Shown here in pieces: positions 15,032 to 23,566 of a DNA stretch of 64,000 nt (positions are counted from its first letter, which is position 1; each line of letters begins with the position of its first letter). Under the pieces are notes generated by a model that was given only the letters and a program-made list of their open reading frames with translations, was not told where the DNA came from and ran no database searches. The translations under genes were made by a program, and so were the position numbers. Source of the stretch: Mycobacterium triplex (GTDB lineage: Bacteria; Actinomycetota; Actinomycetes; Mycobacteriales; Mycobacteriaceae); NCBI RefSeq assembly GCF_000689255.1, contig NZ_HG964446.1:3578734-3642733 (forward strand), read 5' to 3'.

Positions 15032-17928
15032 GCACAACGTTTAACGACGCCCGCACCGACGCCATCCCCACGGCCGCAGAGCCGGTGCGCGAGAAGATCC
15101 CGCGGTTCATCCGGAAATTCGCAGTACTGATCATCCTGGGTTGGATCGCGGTGATCGCGGTGCTCAGCACGATCGTCCCCGACCTGGACACGGTCGGGAA
15201 GATGCGGTCGGTGTCGATGGCCCCCGACGATGCGCAATCGGTGGTCGCGACCAAGCGCATGGGCGCGGTGTTCAAGGAATACAAGTCGAACAGCTCGATC
15301 ATGATCGTTCTCGAGGGGCAACAGCCGCTCGGCGCGGATGCGCACGCCTATTACGACCAGATCGTCAAAAAACTCGACGCCGACACCAAACACGTTGAGC
15401 ACGTTCAGGACATGTGGAGCGACCCCCTGACCGGGGCCGGTGCTCAGAGCAACGACGGCAAGGCCGCGTACGTCCAGGTGTACCTCGCCGGTAATCAGGG
15501 CGAGTCGTTGGCCAACGAATCCGTCGAGTCCGTCCAAGACATCGTCAAGAGTGTGCCCGCGCCCAAGGGGGTGAAGGCCTATGTCACCGGACCCGCGGCG
15601 CTGTCCGCGGATCAGCACGTGGCCGGCGACCGCAGCGTGCAAATCATCACCATGTGCACGTTCACCGTGATCATCGCGATGATGCTGTTGGTCTACCGGT
15701 CGATCGTCACGGTGTTGCTCACCCTGGTGATGGTGGTGCTCGAGCTGTCGGCCGCACGCGGGATGGTCGCATTTCTGGGCTATTACAAGATCATCGGGCT
15801 CTCGACCTTCGCGACGAACCTGATCGTCACGTTGGCGATCGCGGCCGCCACCGACTACGCGATCTTCCTGATCGGCCGGTATCAGGAAGCCCGGGGTAAA
15901 GGCTATTCCCGAGAAGACGCCTACTACGACATGTTTCACGGCACCGCACACGTGGTGCTCGGCTCGGGCTTGACCATCGCCGGTGCGACGTTCTGCCTGC
16001 ACTTCACCAACCTGCCGTATTTCCAGACGCTGGGTATCCCGTTGGCCATCGGCATGGTGGTCGTGGTGTTCGCGGCATTGACGCTTGGTCCGGCGGCCAT
16101 CACGGTGGCCACCCGTTTCGGCAAGACGCTCGAACCCAAAAGGACGCAGCGTATTCGCATGTGGCGCAAGATCGGTGCGGTCATCGTGCGGTGGCCGGGG
16201 CCGATCCTCGTCATGACGATCGGGATCGCACTCATCGGCTTGCTGACACTGCCCGGGTACCGCACCAACTACAACGACCGCAACTATCTGCCCGCGGATC
16301 TGCCCGCCAACGAGGGATACGCCGCCGCCGATCGGCACTTCTCGCATGCGCGGATGAACCCCGAGGTGCTGATGATCGAAAGCGATCACGATCTGCGCAA
16401 CTCCGCGGACTTCTTGGTCATCGACAAAATCGCCAAGACGATCTTCCGGGTACCGGGAATCGGTCGCGTGCAAGCGATCACCCGGCCCGACGGCACGCCG
16501 ATCGAGCACACCTCGATTCCGTTTCAGATCAGCATGCAGGGCGTCACCCAGCAGATGAATCAGAAGTACCAAGAAGACCAGATGGCCGACATGCTCAAGC
16601 AGGCCGACATGATGCAGACCACCATCGACAGCATGGAGAAGATGTCCAGCATCACCGTGCAGATGTCCAACGACATGCATCAGATGGTCAAGAAGATGCA
16701 CGACATGACCATCGACATCAACGAATTACGCAACCACATGGCCGATTTCGAGGACTTCTTCCGGCCCATCCGCAGTTATCTCTACTGGGAGAAGCACTGC
16801 TTCGACATCCCGATTTGCTGGTCGCTTCGCTCGGTCTTCGACGGCCTCGACGGCATCGACACGATGACCGACGACATCGAAAGCCTGCTGCCCATCATGG
16901 ATCATCTCGACACCCTGATGCCCCAGATGGTGGCGCTGATGCCGTCGATGATCGAGAACATGAAGGCCATGAAAACGACGATGCTGACCATGTATTCGAC
17001 CCAGAAGGGTCTGCAGGATCAGCAGAAGGAGGCACAGAAGAACTCCAACGCCATGGGTAAGGCGTTCGATGCGTCCAAGAACGACGACTCGTTCTACCTG
17101 CCGCCGGAGATCTTCAACAACGCCGAGTTCAAGAAGGGCATGAAGAACTTCATCTCCCCCGACGGTCATGCCGTGCGCTTCATCATCAGCCACGACGGCG
17201 ATCCGATGTCCCAAGAAGGTATTTCGCACATCGCAGCCATCAAGAAGGCCGCTTACGAGGCACTCAAGGGCACCCCGCTGGAGGGCTCGAAGATCTACCT
17301 CGGGGGCACCGCGGCAATTTTCAAAGATCTCAGTGACGGCAACACCTACGACCTGTTGATCGCCGGAATCGCTTCGCTGTGCCTGATTTTCATCATCATG
17401 CTGATCATCACCCGAGGCGTGGTGGCCTCAGCGGTCATCGTCGGAACCGTGCTGCTCTCGCTGGGCGCATCGTTCGGGCTCTCGGTGCTGATCTGGCAAC
17501 ACATCATCGGCATTCAGCTGCACTGGATGGTGCTGGCGATGTCGGTCATCATCCTGCTGGCCGTCGGCGCCGACTACAACCTGCTGCTGGTGGCGCGGTT
17601 CAAGGAGGAGATCCACGCCGGTTTGAACACCGGCATCATCCGGTCGATGGGCGGCACCGGCTCGGTGGTCACCTCGGCGGGATTGGTCTTCGCGTTCACG
17701 ATGATGACGATGGCAGTCAGCGAGCTGACCGTCATCGGCCAGGTGGGTACCACCATCGGTCTGGGCCTGCTCTTCGACACCTTGATCGTGCGGTCGCTGA
17801 TGACGCCGTCCATCGCCGCGCTGTTGGGCAAGTGGTTCTGGTGGCCGCAACGCGTGCGGCAACGCCCGGTCCCATCGCCGTGGCCCAAGCCGGCCGAGGA
17901 GCCCGAAGCCGTAACCACAAACGCTTGA
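15028..17928 (+). CDS. mmpL: MmpL-family RND lipid transporter
   Basis: The 966-residue inner-membrane protein has two MMPL domains. The first membrane helix (FAVLIILGWIAVIAVLSTIV) is followed by a periplasmic loop and a five-helix bundle with the Asp-Tyr proton-relay pair in ATDYAIFLIGRYQEA. A long methionine- and acid-rich periplasmic coiled region spans about residues 500-690 (many DMxxM repeats). The second bundle has GADYNLLLVARFKEE. The C-terminal tail is short, so it lacks the large cytoplasmic tail of MmpL3. The cargo is unknown. Confidence 0.93.
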   Translation: MSTTFNDARTDAIPTAAEPVREKIPRFIRKFAVLIILGWIAVIAVLSTIVPDLDTVGKMRSVSMAPDDAQSVVATKRMGAVFKEYKSNSSIMIVLEGQQPLGADAHAYYDQIVKKLDADTKHVEHVQDMWSDPLTGAGAQSNDGKAAYVQVYLAGNQGESLANESVESVQDIVKSVPAPKGVKAYVTGPAALSADQHVAGDRSVQIITMCTFTVIIAMMLLVYRSIVTVLLTLVMVVLELSAARGMVAFLGYYKIIGLSTFATNLIVTLAIAAATDYAIFLIGRYQEARGKGYSREDAYYDMFHGTAHVVLGSGLTIAGATFCLHFTNLPYFQTLGIPLAIGMVVVVFAALTLGPAAITVATRFGKTLEPKRTQRIRMWRKIGAVIVRWPGPILVMTIGIALIGLLTLPGYRTNYNDRNYLPADLPANEGYAAADRHFSHARMNPEVLMIESDHDLRNSADFLVIDKIAKTIFRVPGIGRVQAITRPDGTPIEHTSIPFQISMQGVTQQMNQKYQEDQMADMLKQADMMQTTIDSMEKMSSITVQMSNDMHQMVKKMHDMTIDINELRNHMADFEDFFRPIRSYLYWEKHCFDIPICWSLRSVFDGLDGIDTMTDDIESLLPIMDHLDTLMPQMVALMPSMIENMKAMKTTMLTMYSTQKGLQDQQKEAQKNSNAMGKAFDASKNDDSFYLPPEIFNNAEFKKGMKNFISPDGHAVRFIISHDGDPMSQEGISHIAAIKKAAYEALKGTPLEGSKIYLGGTAAIFKDLSDGNTYDLLIAGIASLCLIFIIMLIITRGVVASAVIVGTVLLSLGASFGLSVLIWQHIIGIQLHWMVLAMSVIILLAVGADYNLLLVARFKEEIHAGLNTGIIRSMGGTGSVVTSAGLVFAFTMMTMAVSELTVIGQVGTTIGLGLLFDTLIVRSLMTPSIAALLGKWFWWPQRVRQRPVPSPWPKPAEEPEAVTTNA

Positions 17929-17931
17929 TAG

Positions 17932-17990
17932 CCGCGAGACTGTAGCTGCCGACGCTACTCGGGTGCACGTCGCCAGTTACAGTCTCGCGG
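17932..17990. terminator. Long inverted repeat between convergent mmpL and fabG3
   Basis: CCGCGAGACTGTA (17932-17944) pairs perfectly with TACAGTCTCGCGG (17978-17990). Inside the 33-base loop CGACG and CGTCG can add an inner stem. It is followed by AAGATTTTAG. The position 4 bases after the mmpL stop and 7 bases before the fabG3 stop fits a two-way terminator. Confidence 0.75.
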
Positions 17991-17996
17991 AAGATT

Positions 17997-18779
17997 TTAG
18001 GTAACCCACTCCGGCTGGGCGTCGGTCTGCACGGCGGAAAAATCTTTGTGCCCTAGGCCGGCGGTGGTGCCGCCGTCGACCACGAACTCCGAGCCGGTGG
18101 AGTAGCTGGATTCGTCGCTGGCCAGGTAGACCACCAGGCTGGAGACCTCCTTGGGGTCGGCGGCCCGACCCAGGGCGGTCTGGAAGAGGTCGTCGGGAAC
18201 CCACTCGGTCATCGGGGTCTTGATCAGGCCGGGATGAATCGAGTTCACCCGGATCCCGCTGGGCCCGAGCTCCAGCGCCGCCGACTTCGTCAAACCCCGG
18301 ACAGCGAATTTCGTTGCGGTGTAACCATGGCAGGCGATCGTGCCGGCAATGCCCTCGATCGAGGAGATGTTGATGATCGAGCCTCGTCCGGCTTCCTTCA
18401 TCGGCTTCACCACGGCGCGGATGCCGAGAAACACACCGGTCAGATTGATGTCGAGGATCCGCTGCCACTCCGAGAGCGCGTAGTCCTCAAGGGTGCCGAT
18501 GTTGATGATGCCGGCGTTGTTCACCAGCACGTCGATGCCGCCGAACTCGCCAATCGCGGTCGCGACGGCCGCATCCCAGTCGTCGGGCTTGGTCACGTCG
18601 AGATGCAGGTAACGAGCCGAGTCGCCGACCTCGGCTGCCACGGCCTTGCCTTCGTCGTCGAGGATGTCGCCGAAGACGACCTTGGCCCCCTCGGCCACCA
18701 GCATCCGCACATGCGAGGCACCCATCCCCCGCGCACCCCCGCTGATCAGCGCGACCTTTCCGGCCAACCGTTCTGCCAC
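17997..18779 (-). CDS. fabG3: Short-chain dehydrogenase FabG3-like (hydroxysteroid dehydrogenase)
   Basis: The 260-residue SDR has the cofactor motif SGGARGMG (13-20), the NNAG motif (87-90) and the catalytic Ser139/140, Tyr153 and Lys157 (GYTATK). The sequence closely recalls Rv2002 (FabG3), an NADH-dependent 3-alpha/20-beta-hydroxysteroid dehydrogenase of M. tuberculosis, where fdxA is also nearby. The GTG at 18779 follows AGGAGA by 7 bases. It lies 90 bases downstream of fdxA. Confidence 0.88.
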   Translation of the reverse strand: MAERLAGKVALISGGARGMGASHVRMLVAEGAKVVFGDILDDEGKAVAAEVGDSARYLHLDVTKPDDWDAAVATAIGEFGGIDVLVNNAGIINIGTLEDYALSEWQRILDINLTGVFLGIRAVVKPMKEAGRGSIINISSIEGIAGTIACHGYTATKFAVRGLTKSAALELGPSGIRVNSIHPGLIKTPMTEWVPDDLFQTALGRAADPKEVSSLVVYLASDESSYSTGSEFVVDGGTTAGLGHKDFSAVQTDAQPEWVT

Positions 18780-18869
18780 CGCAAATCTCCTGTCGTGTCG
18801 GTGCGCCAGGCGTAGACGCTGGCGATCACCATACATTTGCGCAGGGATGTATGACCAGGGTCTGGCGGG

Positions 18870-19214
18870 TTAGCCCGCGGCCGGTGGCATCGCCGCGATC
18901 AACGCGGTGTCGACGCCGACTCGCCCCAAACCGGTGGCTCCGCCCGGGGAACCCAACGGACCGGCGCGACCCGGTAGGGGCAGAGCGAAGAATGCGGCGT
19001 TGTCGCCCAGATGCACTTGCTCGTCGTCGGGCAGGTCGCCCTCCCAGTAGATCGCACCGGCGTGGCAAGCCGGTTTGCAGGCCCCACAGTCCACGCACTC
19101 GTCGGGGTTGATGTACATCGTTCGGTCGCCCTCGTAGATGCAGTCCACCGGGCATTCCTGGACGCAGGATTTCTCCATGACGTCGACGCAGGCTTTGCCG
19201 ATCACGTAGGTCAT
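18870..19214 (-). CDS. fdxA: Seven-iron ferredoxin FdxA
   Basis: The 114-residue electron carrier has cysteines C9, C17, C21 and C25 and then C40, C43, C46 and C50. The incomplete first spacing is typical of a 3Fe-4S plus 4Fe-4S ferredoxin. It starts MTYVIGKACVDVMEKSC, as in actinobacterial FdxA. A DosR-like box about 57 bases upstream fits the known DosR control of fdxA in M. tuberculosis. The C-terminal extension after residue 80 is proline- and glycine-rich. Confidence 0.93.
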   Translation of the reverse strand: MTYVIGKACVDVMEKSCVQECPVDCIYEGDRTMYINPDECVDCGACKPACHAGAIYWEGDLPDDEQVHLGDNAAFFALPLPGRAGPLGSPGGATGLGRVGVDTALIAAMPPAAG

Positions 19215-19270
19215 GACGACGACGCTACGCAGCCGGGTACGACGTCGCGCCTGTCCAAAGGCCTCAGAGC

Positions 19271-19290
19271 GCAGGACCAAAGTCCCTGCC
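19271..19290 (-). promoter_or_regulatory. DosR-type box upstream of fdxA
   Basis: On the reverse strand the site reads GGCAGGGACTTTGGTCCTGC. Compared with the consensus TTSGGGACTWWAGTCCCSAA it keeps GGGACT, the two A/T positions and GTCC. It lies in the gap between the devS stop (19302) and fdxA (19214), the position expected for hypoxic induction. Confidence 0.7.
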
Positions 19291-19301
19291 CCGCAACGCC
19301 G

Positions 19302-21032
19302 TCAGTGGTCGTCCAGCGGGGCGGTCCAACGGACCCTGGTGCCGCCCCCGTCCGGGGTGCTGACTTCGCAGGTTCCGCCGACCTGTTCGGCGCGGTAGGA
19401 CAGGTTGGCCAATCCGCTGCGGCGCGGGTTGTCGGCGGGAATGCCGCAACCGTTGTCGGCGACGTCGACGGTCAGCATGTCGGCGACGCTGACATCCACG
19501 GTCAGCCGTGTCGCACCGGAATGCCGGATGGCGTTGCTGACGGCTTCCGCGGTGACCGCCTCGGCGTGCTCGGCGAGTTCGCCGCCCACGGCGGTCATCG
19601 GCCCGTGCATGCGCACCGTGGTGACGATGTCGCGATTACCGGTCAGGTCGGCGACCACCCGCTGGATCCGGTTCCGGAAGCCGCCATCGCTGCCCAGCGG
19701 GGACTTCAGCTGGAAGATCGTGGTGCGGATCTCCTCGATGATGGTTTGCAGGTCGTCGAGTGTGCGATTGAGCCGCTCGGCCACCTCGGGTGAACGCACC
19801 CGCGCGACGGTGCCCTGAAGGTCCATGCCGGCGGCGAACAACCGTTGGATGACATGGTCGTGCAGGTCGTGTGCGATGCGCTCGCGCTCGGCCACGATGG
19901 TCAGCTGGCGCGAGTTCTCGCGGCCTTCGGCGAGCATCAGCGCTATCGCGGCGTGCTTGGCGAAATCGCTGACCAGGTCGAGGTAGCTGTCGTCGAAGGG
20001 CGGGTGGTCCGCGTTGCGGGCGACCGCGATCACACCGGCGACCTGTTCGTGGGCCCGCAGCGGCATCACGATCGCCGAGCGTTCGCCGACGTCGGTGAAG
20101 GCCTGGATCGGATAGCTCATCGACTCGGTGATCAGCGGCGTACCCGAGCGGAAGACCCCGCCGCTGGTGGATCCTTCCACCGGAACCCGTTGCCCGACAA
20201 CCTCATCGGCGTTCAGCCCGACCGCTGCGGAGACAATTAACGTGTCGTTTTCGTCGGCGGGTAGATCGCCGTCAACCGGGACGAGCACGATCGCCTGTTC
20301 GGCTTCGGTGATGGCGCAGGCACGTTCGGCGATCAAGTGCAGCGGCCTTGTTTCCGAGTCGGCACTGGACAGCAGCGCTGTGGTGATCTCGCGACTGGCA
20401 TCCATCCATTTCACCGCCGTGCGCTCGCGTTCGAATACTTGCGCATTGTCGATTGCGACCGCCGCCGCAAACGCCAAAGCCCGGGCGGCGACCTCATCGG
20501 ATTCGGAGAATACGCGGGCCGGCTCGTCGTGGGTCAGATACAAGTTGCCGAACACCGTTCCCCGAATGGTGATCGGCACGGCGAGGAAGGCACGCATCGG
20601 TGGGTGATGCTCGGGAAACCCCACCGCGGCCGGGTGCGTGGTCAGGTCGTGCAACCGCAACGCCGGGGTGTCGAGCAGCGACACGCTCAGAATTCCCTTG
20701 CCGACGGGCAACGGCCCGATTTGCTTGACCGTCTCGTCGTCGATTCCGTCGTGGACAAACGAGATCAACGCACCCTCGGGATCGCGTATTGCCAAGGCGC
20801 CGTAGGGGGCTGACGTCAAATCCCTGGCCGACATGATGATCCGGCGCAGCGTCGCATCCAGGTCGAGATCTGAACCGATCTCGACGATCACCCGCAGCAA
20901 TTGCTCCATTTGGTCGCGCCCTGCCAGCAACTCGTCGAGTTGCTCATGCATTCGGTCAACCAGCCCGCGCCGGCCGAGTCCGGCAAATGCCGAGTCGCTC
21001 TCATCGGTGGCCACTCGACCCGATACCTCCAC
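19302..21032 (-). CDS. devS: Heme-GAF histidine kinase DevS/DosT-like
   Basis: The 576-residue cytoplasmic sensor has two GAF domains (about 60-200 and 230-370), a HisKA_3 segment (about 375-450) and a HATPase_c domain (about 470-576; NAIRHSGA, DNGCGIP, GGGTRVRW). His143 in HHPPMRAFLAVP matches the heme ligand of DosS/DosT, and Tyr165 in FGNLYLTH matches the distal-pocket tyrosine. The phosphoacceptor is His391 (DLHDHVIQRLF). It follows devR by 58 bases, the order Rv3134c-devR-devS of M. tuberculosis. Sensing of O2, NO or CO is inferred from these residues. Confidence 0.92.
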   Translation of the reverse strand: MEVSGRVATDESDSAFAGLGRRGLVDRMHEQLDELLAGRDQMEQLLRVIVEIGSDLDLDATLRRIIMSARDLTSAPYGALAIRDPEGALISFVHDGIDDETVKQIGPLPVGKGILSVSLLDTPALRLHDLTTHPAAVGFPEHHPPMRAFLAVPITIRGTVFGNLYLTHDEPARVFSESDEVAARALAFAAAVAIDNAQVFERERTAVKWMDASREITTALLSSADSETRPLHLIAERACAITEAEQAIVLVPVDGDLPADENDTLIVSAAVGLNADEVVGQRVPVEGSTSGGVFRSGTPLITESMSYPIQAFTDVGERSAIVMPLRAHEQVAGVIAVARNADHPPFDDSYLDLVSDFAKHAAIALMLAEGRENSRQLTIVAERERIAHDLHDHVIQRLFAAGMDLQGTVARVRSPEVAERLNRTLDDLQTIIEEIRTTIFQLKSPLGSDGGFRNRIQRVVADLTGNRDIVTTVRMHGPMTAVGGELAEHAEAVTAEAVSNAIRHSGATRLTVDVSVADMLTVDVADNGCGIPADNPRRSGLANLSYRAEQVGGTCEVSTPDGGGTRVRWTAPLDDH

Positions 21033-21090
21033 GAAGCCTGAGCAATGTAAGACGTCCTGGCCCAGCTTAAGCGGATCGTTGCGACGCGAG

Positions 21091-21744
21091 CTACGGCAAC
21101 GGTGGTCTGGTGGGCCGCTGATCCAGCTTCGAGGCGAACACCGCCGCCTGCGTCCTCCGCTCCATACCGAGCTTGGCCAGCAATCGCGAGACGTAGTTTT
21201 TGACGGTCTTCTCGGCGAGGAACATGCGCGCGGCGATCTGCTTGTTGGTCAATCCCTCGCTGAGCAGTCCGAGCAGGGTTCGCTCCCGGTCGGTCAATCC
21301 GGAGAGCGGATCGGGGGGCTCGGTGTTGTCGCGCAGTTTTGCCATCAGCGCGGCCGCGGCGCGGTTATCCAGTAGCGATTTGCCGGCCCCGACGTCCTTG
21401 ATCGCCTGCGCCAGCTCCATGCCGCGGATGTCCTTGACGACGTAGCCGCTGGCGCCGGCCAGTATCGCCTCGAGCATGGCCTCGTCGGAGGTGAAGGACG
21501 TCAGCATCAGACAGCGCAGGTCGGGAAGCTCGGAGAGCAGCTCTCGGCACAATTCGATGCCGTTGCCGTCGGGAAGGCGCACGTCGAGCACCGCGACGTC
21601 GGGTTTCAGCGCGGGTATCCGCACCATCGCTTCGGATACCGAACCGGCGTCACCGATGATTTCGAGCTCCGAGTCCGAGGCGAGCAAGTCGGCGAGGCCG
21701 CGACGAACGACTTCATGGTCGTCGACGAGAAATACCGTGACCAT
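21091..21744 (-). CDS. devR: Response regulator DevR/DosR
   Basis: The 217-residue regulator aligns by eye with M. tuberculosis DosR almost residue for residue. The receiver domain has the phosphoacceptor Asp54 (VLDVRLPDG). The LuxR-type domain keeps Lys179, Asn183 and Thr198 (EKTVKNYVSRLLAKLGMERR). Position 205 is Ser where M. tuberculosis has Thr. The ATG at 21744 follows AAGGACTCGCA; in-frame codons further upstream belong to the spacer. It lies between a universal stress gene and devS, as in the reference operon. Confidence 0.95.
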   Translation of the reverse strand: MVTVFLVDDHEVVRRGLADLLASDSELEIIGDAGSVSEAMVRIPALKPDVAVLDVRLPDGNGIELCRELLSELPDLRCLMLTSFTSDEAMLEAILAGASGYVVKDIRGMELAQAIKDVGAGKSLLDNRAAAALMAKLRDNTEPPDPLSGLTDRERTLLGLLSEGLTNKQIAARMFLAEKTVKNYVSRLLAKLGMERRTQAAVFASKLDQRPTRPPLP

Positions 21745-21803
21745 TGCGAGTCCTTCCTGCCGGCTGGGCGGGGCGATTTGCGCCATGTTCATCATCGCCC
21801 CCT

Positions 21804-22619
21804 TCACAAGTGTTGACGATTGACGATGAGCAGCGAGCAGTCGGCGCCGCGCAGGACGGTATTGCCCACCGGTCCGACCAGCTCCGCCACATGGCGGCGG
21901 TCGTGGGACCCGACGATGAGCAGCTGCACCGACCGGCGGCGACTGGCCAAATATTCCATCAGGGTGCCGTGCACCGCGACCGACTCCACCCGCAGCTGTG
22001 GATACTGGCGTTTCCACCGCACGAGGCGGCGATCCAGGTCGGCCAGCGCCCGACGGTCATCGTCGCCGTTTCGGCAGATCACGGCCTGGAGCCCGGCGTC
22101 ACGCAACAATGCTTCTTCCATCGCGGCACCGAGCACCAGACCGTTGTCGGGAGCTCGGTCGATTTCGACGACGATGTCGTGCTCCGGCTGCCGGTCGTGG
22201 ACATCGCGGTCCCGAACGATCGCTACCGGGCAGTGTGCCGATATCGCCACGGCCGTGGTGGTCGAGCCGGTCCGGCCCGCCCGAAAGTGTTGCAAGCCAA
22301 CGGCGCCCACGCAGACCATGGCTGCGGCTGCCGAAGCGCGGATCAACGCTTTGACCGGCGAGTCGTGTGCGATCTCGGTCTCGAGCTTGACCGGCCGATT
22401 CAGCGCCTCGATTGTCGCGGCGACCCGGCGCAGCGCGGCTTCGGCGATGGCGCGCCGGTCCGCCGTGCCGGCGGCTCCGGTTTCGTTTTCGATCGCGTAG
22501 AGCAAGCGCAGCGGCACGTCACCCTTTATCGCCTCGTCGACCGCCCAGTGCGCAGCACGCAGCGCTGCTTTCGAGCCGTCGACTCCGACGACGATCGATC
22601 GTGGCGTGACGAACTCCAT
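21804..22619 (-). CDS. Universal stress protein next to devR (Rv3134c-like)
   Basis: The 271-residue protein is a tandem UspA-type product. Domain 1 starts SIVVGVDGSKAALRAAHWAVDEA and ends CPVAIVRDRD near residue 140. The second domain is more divergent but keeps LLIVGSHDRRHVAELVGPVG near the C-terminus. The ATG at 22619 follows GGAGGAGCC. It is 59 bases upstream of devR on the same strand, matching Rv3134c-devR-devS, whose promoter in M. tuberculosis also drives devRS. Confidence 0.88.
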   Translation of the reverse strand: MEFVTPRSIVVGVDGSKAALRAAHWAVDEAIKGDVPLRLLYAIENETGAAGTADRRAIAEAALRRVAATIEALNRPVKLETEIAHDSPVKALIRASAAAAMVCVGAVGLQHFRAGRTGSTTTAVAISAHCPVAIVRDRDVHDRQPEHDIVVEIDRAPDNGLVLGAAMEEALLRDAGLQAVICRNGDDDRRALADLDRRLVRWKRQYPQLRVESVAVHGTLMEYLASRRRSVQLLIVGSHDRRHVAELVGPVGNTVLRGADCSLLIVNRQHL

Positions 22620-22638
22620 CGCAGGCTCCTCCGGCGGT

Positions 22639-23403
22639 TCAGTGACGGACCAGCAACACCGAGCAGTCGGGATAGCCCGGAATCGGATGACAGTTGAGCG
22701 CACCCAGGCCGGTGATCTCGTCGGCGTCAGCCTGACCCACCACTGCGAGGTCTATTGCGTTGCCGTGGATTTCGGTCAACCGCGCGCCGGCCCCGGCGGC
22801 GACGATCTCGACACGGACGTCCGGGTACCGCCGGACCCAGCTGTCCAGCCGCCGATCGATCTGGCGCACAGTGGCTTTGCGCAGCCGCCCCTCCTCCATG
22901 GCGTGGTGCACGACGTCGTCGTTGTCGGGTTCGTCGTTGAGCACAACGCCGATCACGCCACCGACCGTCGGCGGTTCGTCGGAATCGCTGCGGATGATGG
23001 CGACCGGGCAATGTGCCTGCGTCGCCAACGCGGCGGCGGTGGGTCCCAGCAATTCGTCGCTTCCCCATTCACGCTTGCCGACGCCCAGGCAAACCATTGC
23101 CGCATCCTGTGATTCGTTGATCAAGACCTGCTCGGGATCGCCTGAGAGAAGCGCTGTTTCGATCTCGACCGGCTTCCCGACGCCTTGCACGGCGCCGTCG
23201 GCCTGGCTGAGCGCCATCTCGCCGCACTCGATCTCCCAATCGGAGGGTTGGGTGTTACGCGCCTCGTCACGCGGGATGACGTGGACCAGACGCAACGGCA
23301 GTTCTCGGCTGATCGCTTCGTCGATCGCCCACTTGGCAGCGCTGATCGCGGCTTTCGAACCGTCGACACCGACGACCACCGACTTGCAATGCAGCTGGCT
23401 CAT
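22639..23403 (-). CDS. Universal stress protein, second paralogue
   Basis: The 254-residue tandem USP is close to its neighbour at 21804 (SVVVGVDGSKAAISAAKWAIDEAISRELPLRL at the start, in shortened form; CPVAIIRSDSDE ends domain 1). The two genes are 19 bases apart on the same strand and probably arose by duplication. A DosR-type box lies about 80 bases upstream of its start, so the transcript USP-USP-devR-devS may begin here. Confidence 0.87.
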   Translation of the reverse strand: MSQLHCKSVVVGVDGSKAAISAAKWAIDEAISRELPLRLVHVIPRDEARNTQPSDWEIECGEMALSQADGAVQGVGKPVEIETALLSGDPEQVLINESQDAAMVCLGVGKREWGSDELLGPTAAALATQAHCPVAIIRSDSDEPPTVGGVIGVVLNDEPDNDDVVHHAMEEGRLRKATVRQIDRRLDSWVRRYPDVRVEIVAAGAGARLTEIHGNAIDLAVVGQADADEITGLGALNCHPIPGYPDCSVLLVRH

Positions 23404-23482
23404 GTTGGCTCCTGACTAGCGTGCCCGGGTGAGATCATTCGATTCGCCCAATATTCAGGCTATGGACGTATGGCCGGCCGCG

Positions 23483-23502
23483 GAGGGGCCAAAAGGCCCT
23501 TC
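23483..23502. promoter_or_regulatory. DosR-type box between divergent USP and nitroreductase genes
   Basis: The core GGGCC-AAAA-GGCCC (23486-23499) is a perfect inverted repeat in the layout of a DosR box (GGGnC-N4-GnCCC). It serves the USP gene on the left and the Acg-like gene on the right. A weaker site, GGGGACGAACGG on the reverse strand, lies near 23515-23526. Confidence 0.65.
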
Positions 23503-23566
23503 ATGCGCCGCCGTTCGTCCCCTAGGTTGAGGGATAGCACGACGAGCCTGACGAGGAGTTGACGGC

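Noticed and set aside
14932..16701. A 589-codon open frame opposite mmpL
   Set aside because: It is very rich in His, Asp and Arg, has no recognisable domain and mirrors the codon bias of mmpL, which is certain.
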